A DNA stretch of 64,000 nt from Procambarus clarkii (Eukaryota > Arthropoda > Malacostraca > Decapoda > Cambaridae), in the NCBI RefSeq assembly GCF_040958095.1, contig NC_091173.1, positions 12,564,500-12,628,499 of the forward strand. Reading direction: 5' to 3'. A program made the translations under genes and the position numbers. Of this stretch, positions 62,610 through 64,000 are shown in pieces; positions within the stretch are counted from its first letter, which is position 1; each line of letters begins with the position of its first letter. Under the pieces are notes generated by a model. The model did no database searches. It had not been told where the DNA came from and worked only from the letters and a program-made list of their open reading frames with translations.

Positions 62610-63065
62610 ATCTCCCCTAAGGGAGTGGACCATTTGGTCCTAATTAAAAAAACCATGGATACTCCACAGTAGACTTGAATCTCACCGCTCAGCCTGTGCG
62701 AGCCTCCTCCACTCCCGTTAACACAGGAGGGAACGGTCATCAATGTCCAAGACTTAAGTCTTGAACAGCTTCCCGCTCAGAGGCTCACACTTAGCTACAT
62801 CATCGCGGTGTGATTTCTTCAGAGTTTCGGACAAGGAACTCGGCAGTCATACTATAGAATTGATCCTATGAAGTATGATCATAAAGTCAGATTTAGTCTC
62901 GCGAGGCCTCCCACATCGGTCTGCTGACTAACGTGAAACAGAGCATCCAATCTTATTAATTATGGAAACTTCAAAACAATAATGGAAATAATATAACTTT
63001 GTTTTAATATGCACAACAAACAGTAAAATATAAATTTTATACCATCAACATTTTATTACTTTTTC
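62610..63065 (+). repeat. Unclassified ~460-bp repeat, copy 2
   Basis: Begins TCTCCCCTAAGGGAGTGGAC. After it, TTCTCGCGGAAACATATTAT at about 63115 corresponds to TTCTCGCGGAAAAAAATATT at about 56480, so the shared family is longer and interrupted in the first locus. Confidence 0.75.
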
Positions 63066-63149
63066 ATATAATAATAATTTTTTCATATAATAAGTTTATT
63101 GATGTTGTATAGGTTCTCGCGGAAACATATTATGTACAATTTGTATTTT

Positions 63150-63330
63150 CATAAAAAACGTCATTATGGTATATTATTATAACTATTGGATCTTTGAAAG
63201 CACACGTCTTAAGCTCTACACTATTTAACATACTTATGAACGCCATTGCAAATATTGAAGTTCCGGAAGAAATACAAGTGGGATATGCAGATGTCCTAAT
63301 ACAAGCTCCCACCTTGGACGTGTCTGTATT
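63150..63330 (+). mobile_element. LINE reverse transcriptase fragment
   Basis: VLSSTLFNILMNAIANIEVP and EEIQVGYADVLIQAPT correspond to the SPTLFN and YADD region of a Jockey/I-group reverse transcriptase; the second catalytic Asp is lost. Flanks are unclassified repeat. Confidence 0.65.
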
Positions 63331-63689
63331 TTGTTCGCTCGCTCTCGCGGTTGGTTGTGTTTTTCATGTGAGGGAAATCTCTGAACGTTCTTCACCGATG
63401 GCTTTGAAGTTTTGACAAAGCGTTGAATTTGAATATGCGCGTGTTGTTATATACCTACTATATAGATGTCCCACCTGTGACATGTAAAAACATGCATCTT
63501 TTGAAAAACTGTGTTTTTCAAGTGAGGGAACGGTGGGGAGGACGAGGGGATGGGGGAATTATTGGGGGAATGGGGGAATGGTGGGGAAGACGAGGGGATT
63601 TCTATGGGGATTTTTCTATAATTGACGACTATGTAGCGAGTAGATTATCCCAATAATATACTCGCTCCAAATATAGTGTTAATATTCCT

Positions 63690-64000
63690 GTCAACCTTTG
63701 GAGATGAATGAGGTGAGGCGTTGCCCGGGCAGCACGGTGAGGTGTTGCCCGAGCAATATAAGCGGCAAGAATAGCAAACATTAACTAGTCTACTTTCAAG
63801 TGTGGTCTAGAGCAGACACTTGCGAGATACTGTACCGACGCTCAGTGCGCTCAACTCACACCAAAGTATCACCGGTGTACTTATGTATATTCGACCAAAT
63901 ATATATATAGTATCTTAGTGTCTGTGTTTATTTGTCACCATACTTTACGTAACAATAGAACCGTTACATTGGTGACCCCAAAGAGTTTCGACGATACCCA
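63690..64000 (+). mobile_element. End of an LTR and start of an LTR retrotransposon, running off the window
   Basis: An LTR-like segment with a TATA-like AATATAAGC at about 63754 ends near 63968 in TTACA. It is followed directly by TTGGTGACCCCAAAG, which has the form of a primer-binding site in Gypsy/BEL-type elements. The left end of the LTR is not defined and the interior lies outside the window, so family and state cannot be judged. Confidence 0.55.

Noticed and set aside
55287-63065. The two direct ~460-bp repeats as the two LTRs of one element
   Set aside because: No TG/CA ends, primer-binding site or polyprotein between them; the interval holds U1, SINEs and unrelated LINE pieces.

Overview
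The window looks like nuclear DNA of a decapod crustacean, probably a crayfish or a close relative. Evidence for an arthropod is one large intron-rich gene (Neurexin IV) with insect-like architecture, TTAGG telomere-type motifs, Penelope-like, CR1-like, Jockey/I-like and tRNA-SINE repeats, and very long (TA)n and (CA)n microsatellites. The species assignment is inference from repeat style; I could not search a database.

About 80% of the window (1,651-52,031, minus strand) is one gene, Neurexin IV (nrx-IV, Caspr family). I could chain 23 coding exon positions with GT-AG junctions and unbroken phase into a 1,264-residue membrane protein. Its order is signal peptide, discoidin domain, LamG, LamG, EGF, fibrinogen-like, LamG, EGF, LamG, transmembrane helix, and a 45-residue tail with a 4.1-binding type juxtamembrane motif. 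Position 3 is occupied by two tandem exons (38,096-38,292 and 35,836-36,032) of identical length (197 nt) and phase. They encode alternative versions of the middle of the discoidin domain, which is the arrangement of a mutually exclusive exon pair. Drosophila nrx-IV is known to use such a pair to make neuronal and glial isoforms.

Nested in the 10.8-kb intron between exons 2 and 3, on the same strand, is an intact single-exon gene for L-aminoadipate-semialdehyde dehydrogenase-phosphopantetheinyl transferase (42,777-43,631). A decayed Tigger/pogo transposon, an internally deleted CR1-like LINE and a (TA)n-(CA)n tract of about 310 bp lie in the same intron; the tract ends 35 bp from the exon 2 splice donor. 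Other introns hold SINEs, LINE tails, a hAT-type MITE, a degenerate minisatellite, a Penelope-like fragment and a ~2-kb almost perfect palindrome made of two head-to-head 5'-truncated Penelope-like copies.

Upstream of nrx-IV (52.1-64 kb) the sequence is mostly repeats: a 5'-truncated LINE with RNase H, tRNA-SINEs, two direct copies of an unclassified ~460-bp repeat, Jockey-like fragments, and at the right edge the end of an LTR and a primer-binding-site-like sequence. Within this lies a complete U1 snRNA gene (57,955-58,117, plus strand) with all four stem-loops, the Sm site and compensatory stem changes, so it is probably functional.
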